Notes under the pieces: generated by a model
The model's database searches: none
What the model was told of the DNA's origin: nothing
What the model saw: the letters and a program-made list of their open reading frames with translations, nothing else
Part shown: positions 51,501 to 51,876 of the stretch, piece after piece
How positions within the stretch are numbered: the stretch's first letter is position 1
How the letters are laid out: each line of letters begins with the position of its first letter
Translations under genes and position numbers: made by a program
DNA from: Bryobacteraceae bacterium
GTDB taxonomy: Bacteria > Acidobacteriota > Terriglobia > Bryobacterales > Bryobacteraceae
Assembly (NCBI GenBank): GCA_025056865.1
Contig: JANWVO010000053.1
Coordinates: 1-51,876, forward strand
Reading direction: 5' to 3'
Length of the DNA stretch: 51,876 bases

Positions 51501-51794
51501 CGTGAGATTCGGAAACACGTACAGCCCGGCGGCGTTGGTGCGCGCCTCCTGCCGGACGCCCGTGGCCGTATTTTCCAGCGCGACGCGGGCCTCCGGCACC
51601 GGCGCTCCGCTTGGATCCAGCGCCAGCCCGGTGATGGAGCCGAGCGGCGACTGCGCCCGCAGCAGGGCCGGCGCGGCGAACAGGAAAACAGAGAAGGCAA
51701 AGACTGTTTGAAACAGGACGATACGGTTATGAAATGCCGGACCGCGGCGTTGGCGGCGCGGCGCCGCAGCGGAAATCACGCTCATGATTCCCAT
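48501..51794 (-). CDS. Oar-like TonB-dependent outer-membrane receptor with carboxypeptidase-regulatory domain
   Basis: 1,097 residues. A basic N-terminus (~1-24) and hydrophobic segment (~25-47, FQTVFAFSVFLFAAPALLRAQ) act as signal sequence, then the Ig-like regulatory domain (GSITGLALDPSGAPVPEARVALENTATG ... GTYRLSAEAQGFRRFE), plug segment (LVLELPTNLRSVYNNAGDS ... LKVDGIDTTFGNFG, EFTASIAGNRAEFSGLGTVTTVTKTGTNELHG) and barrel ending in SLRWKF. Same class as the 9501 receptor but distantly related. Possible starts 51794 and 51785. It lies next to a nucleoside hydrolase, so nucleoside uptake is an untested guess. Confidence 0.92.
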   Translation of the reverse strand: MGIMSVISAAAPRRQRRGPAFHNRIVLFQTVFAFSVFLFAAPALLRAQSPLGSITGLALDPSGAPVPEARVALENTATGVRQEARTNAAGLYVFPNLTPGTYRLSAEAQGFRRFEAAGIEVAAYRTVRQDVRFELASTATEVTVSAAASPVVQSETPSVGVQLNARLVLELPTNLRSVYNNAGDSGLIANLMPLTVPGVVQMGNGAYWMSPGAGPNGLRLKVDGIDTTFGNFGSPDPVSQPSMESVEEFTASIAGNRAEFSGLGTVTTVTKTGTNELHGALFWYARNAALDARNPFLASRAHQNIHNGGWTVSGPLRANRTFFYHTVDLFRGVRGYTFTANVPTLAMRRGEFSAAVRDPLAGNVPFPDNRIPQVRIAAEAARAQDLLYPLPNFGPETLTVGNYRAAFNGPETHVLAEGRVDHNFSSVQSAFLRYQYKRDDYDIPGARSPLPPTTAGTSNNLRRMHMAVLGHAWTLGPAMFNEFRAGLVHLDSSSSADVKGQDLLDRIGIRGLPPRPAAPGVPRFTVAGLSTYTQSLLNPVIDGHFQLSDNLTRVLGRHTVKAGAEYIRWFVNRHVTSNPALFGDFNFTNRFSGQPYGDFLLGLPTTVARIDPWAAQYFRWNDFSFFAQDDWKVTPRFSLNYGIRYEYNGPPYARDDNFYNFNPANGAVTLASAGARRLVSPFYPASLPVETAADAGLGRTLRRADRNNWAPRLGFSWRLDDAGRMVVRGGAGIYYGHFSVAALSNQVAGPFAVSTTANNAISGGQPLFTLANPFAVPGSAGTLNVNGLTPDLRNMYSLQYTLTVEREITRNFGVRASYIGTKGTQLPYLRNINQPLPSTQPFAQTRRPWPIYNNVIYAENGANNSYHGLQLGVLKRYSRGLQFQSAWVWAKQLSEVDDTNNAELNTQIEDAYDRRRDRANVYSVPRHQWMNQALWDVPFGRGPVLGGWQLNFLLNLSTGHWLNPVFTGPDPSNTNTFGGRPDVAGPLTYPKTLAAWFDRTAFAVPPANAGRFGNAGRNIVEGPGYVVFNAGLMKRFPMPRETQLELGASFTNILNHFNYGQPNMTVNVSAGGTITSTHVFLPAGTPRQGMLSLRWKF

Positions 51795-51855
51795 TTTTTC
51801 ACAGCCGTGCGCCGCACCCGCCGCCGCGCGGCTGCGGCCCGCCCGGGCGCCCCGC

Positions 51856-51861
51856 TACAAT
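51856..51861 (+). promoter_or_regulatory. -10 box and start of a truncated plus-strand gene
   Basis: GCTACAAT gives a TACAAT hexamer at 51856-51861, 7 nt before an ATG at 51869 that runs off the window. Same arrangement as before the flavodoxin-like gene, suggesting a leaderless start of the next gene. Nothing can be said about its product. Confidence 0.3.
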
Positions 51862-51876
51862 ACGCTGCATGCGAAT

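Noticed and set aside
1-51876. CRISPR array, insertion sequence, prophage or attachment site
   Set aside because: No regularly spaced repeats, transposase, integrase or phage-like genes were found; gene order looks chromosomal throughout.

Overview
The window looks like a chromosomal segment of an Acidobacteriota, most likely of the Bryobacterales/Solibacter type. The reasons are a high GC content, two giant Oar-like outer-membrane receptors (carboxypeptidase-regulatory domain plus TonB-dependent barrel), lpxC (so Gram-negative), several exported enzymes with Tat-like leaders, a CE15-type esterase and abundant beta-propeller/Rid/amidohydrolase genes. This placement is inference from gene content; there is no rRNA here. 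No tRNA, CRISPR, insertion sequence or prophage was seen.

Layout. 1-1.5 kb (minus): hpt and a cytidylate-kinase-like/nuclease-like fusion. 1.6-3.3 kb (plus): exported FAD oxidoreductase. 3.3-9.1 kb (minus): an envelope cluster made of an S41-family pseudoprotease, FmdB zinc ribbon, PEP-CTERM-type glycosyltransferase and gmhB, followed by a separately promoted M23 peptidase and a propeller protein. 9.5-13 kb: first Oar-like receptor, then about 700 bp without a gene that carries structured-RNA-like signals on the minus strand. 13.7-18.7 kb: Tat-type enolase-superfamily enzyme, DUF6454-like protein, exported flavodoxin-like protein, CE15-SGNH double esterase. 18.7-25.2 kb: class V aminotransferase, proS, membrane protein, amidohydrolase, MauE-thioredoxin fusion, hemerythrin. 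25.3-29.2 kb (plus): exported tandem Rid protein, then KDG kinase, KDG-type aldolase and a bacterial-microcompartment (BMC-T) shell protein. 29.2-33.6 kb (minus): lpxC, pgsA, PH-like membrane protein, YdcF-like protein, MsbA-like ABC exporter. 33.9-37.2 kb: nfo and leuS. 37.2-41.6 kb (minus): carboxylesterase, ECF sigma, anti-sigma, YbjQ, alpha/beta hydrolase. 41.8-47.5 kb (plus): an attenuator-controlled ilvB-ilvN-ilvC-cimA operon ending in an alkyltransferase-like gene. 47.1-51.8 kb (minus): nucleoside hydrolase and second Oar-like receptor.

Two systems stand out. First, the kdgK-aldolase-BMC-T operon: the aldolase carries an extra C-terminal linker plus amphipathic helix that looks like a BMC encapsulation peptide, suggesting compartmentalised 2-keto-3-deoxy-sugar cleavage. 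Second, the ilv leader: an Ile/Val/Leu-rich leader peptide, a U-tract terminator and a perfectly complementary competing antiterminator strand, that is, classical ribosome-mediated attenuation of branched-chain amino-acid synthesis. Further points are an S41 protease that has lost Ser, Lys and the NPGG loop, and a recurring GCTANA(C/A)T promoter element close to start codons.
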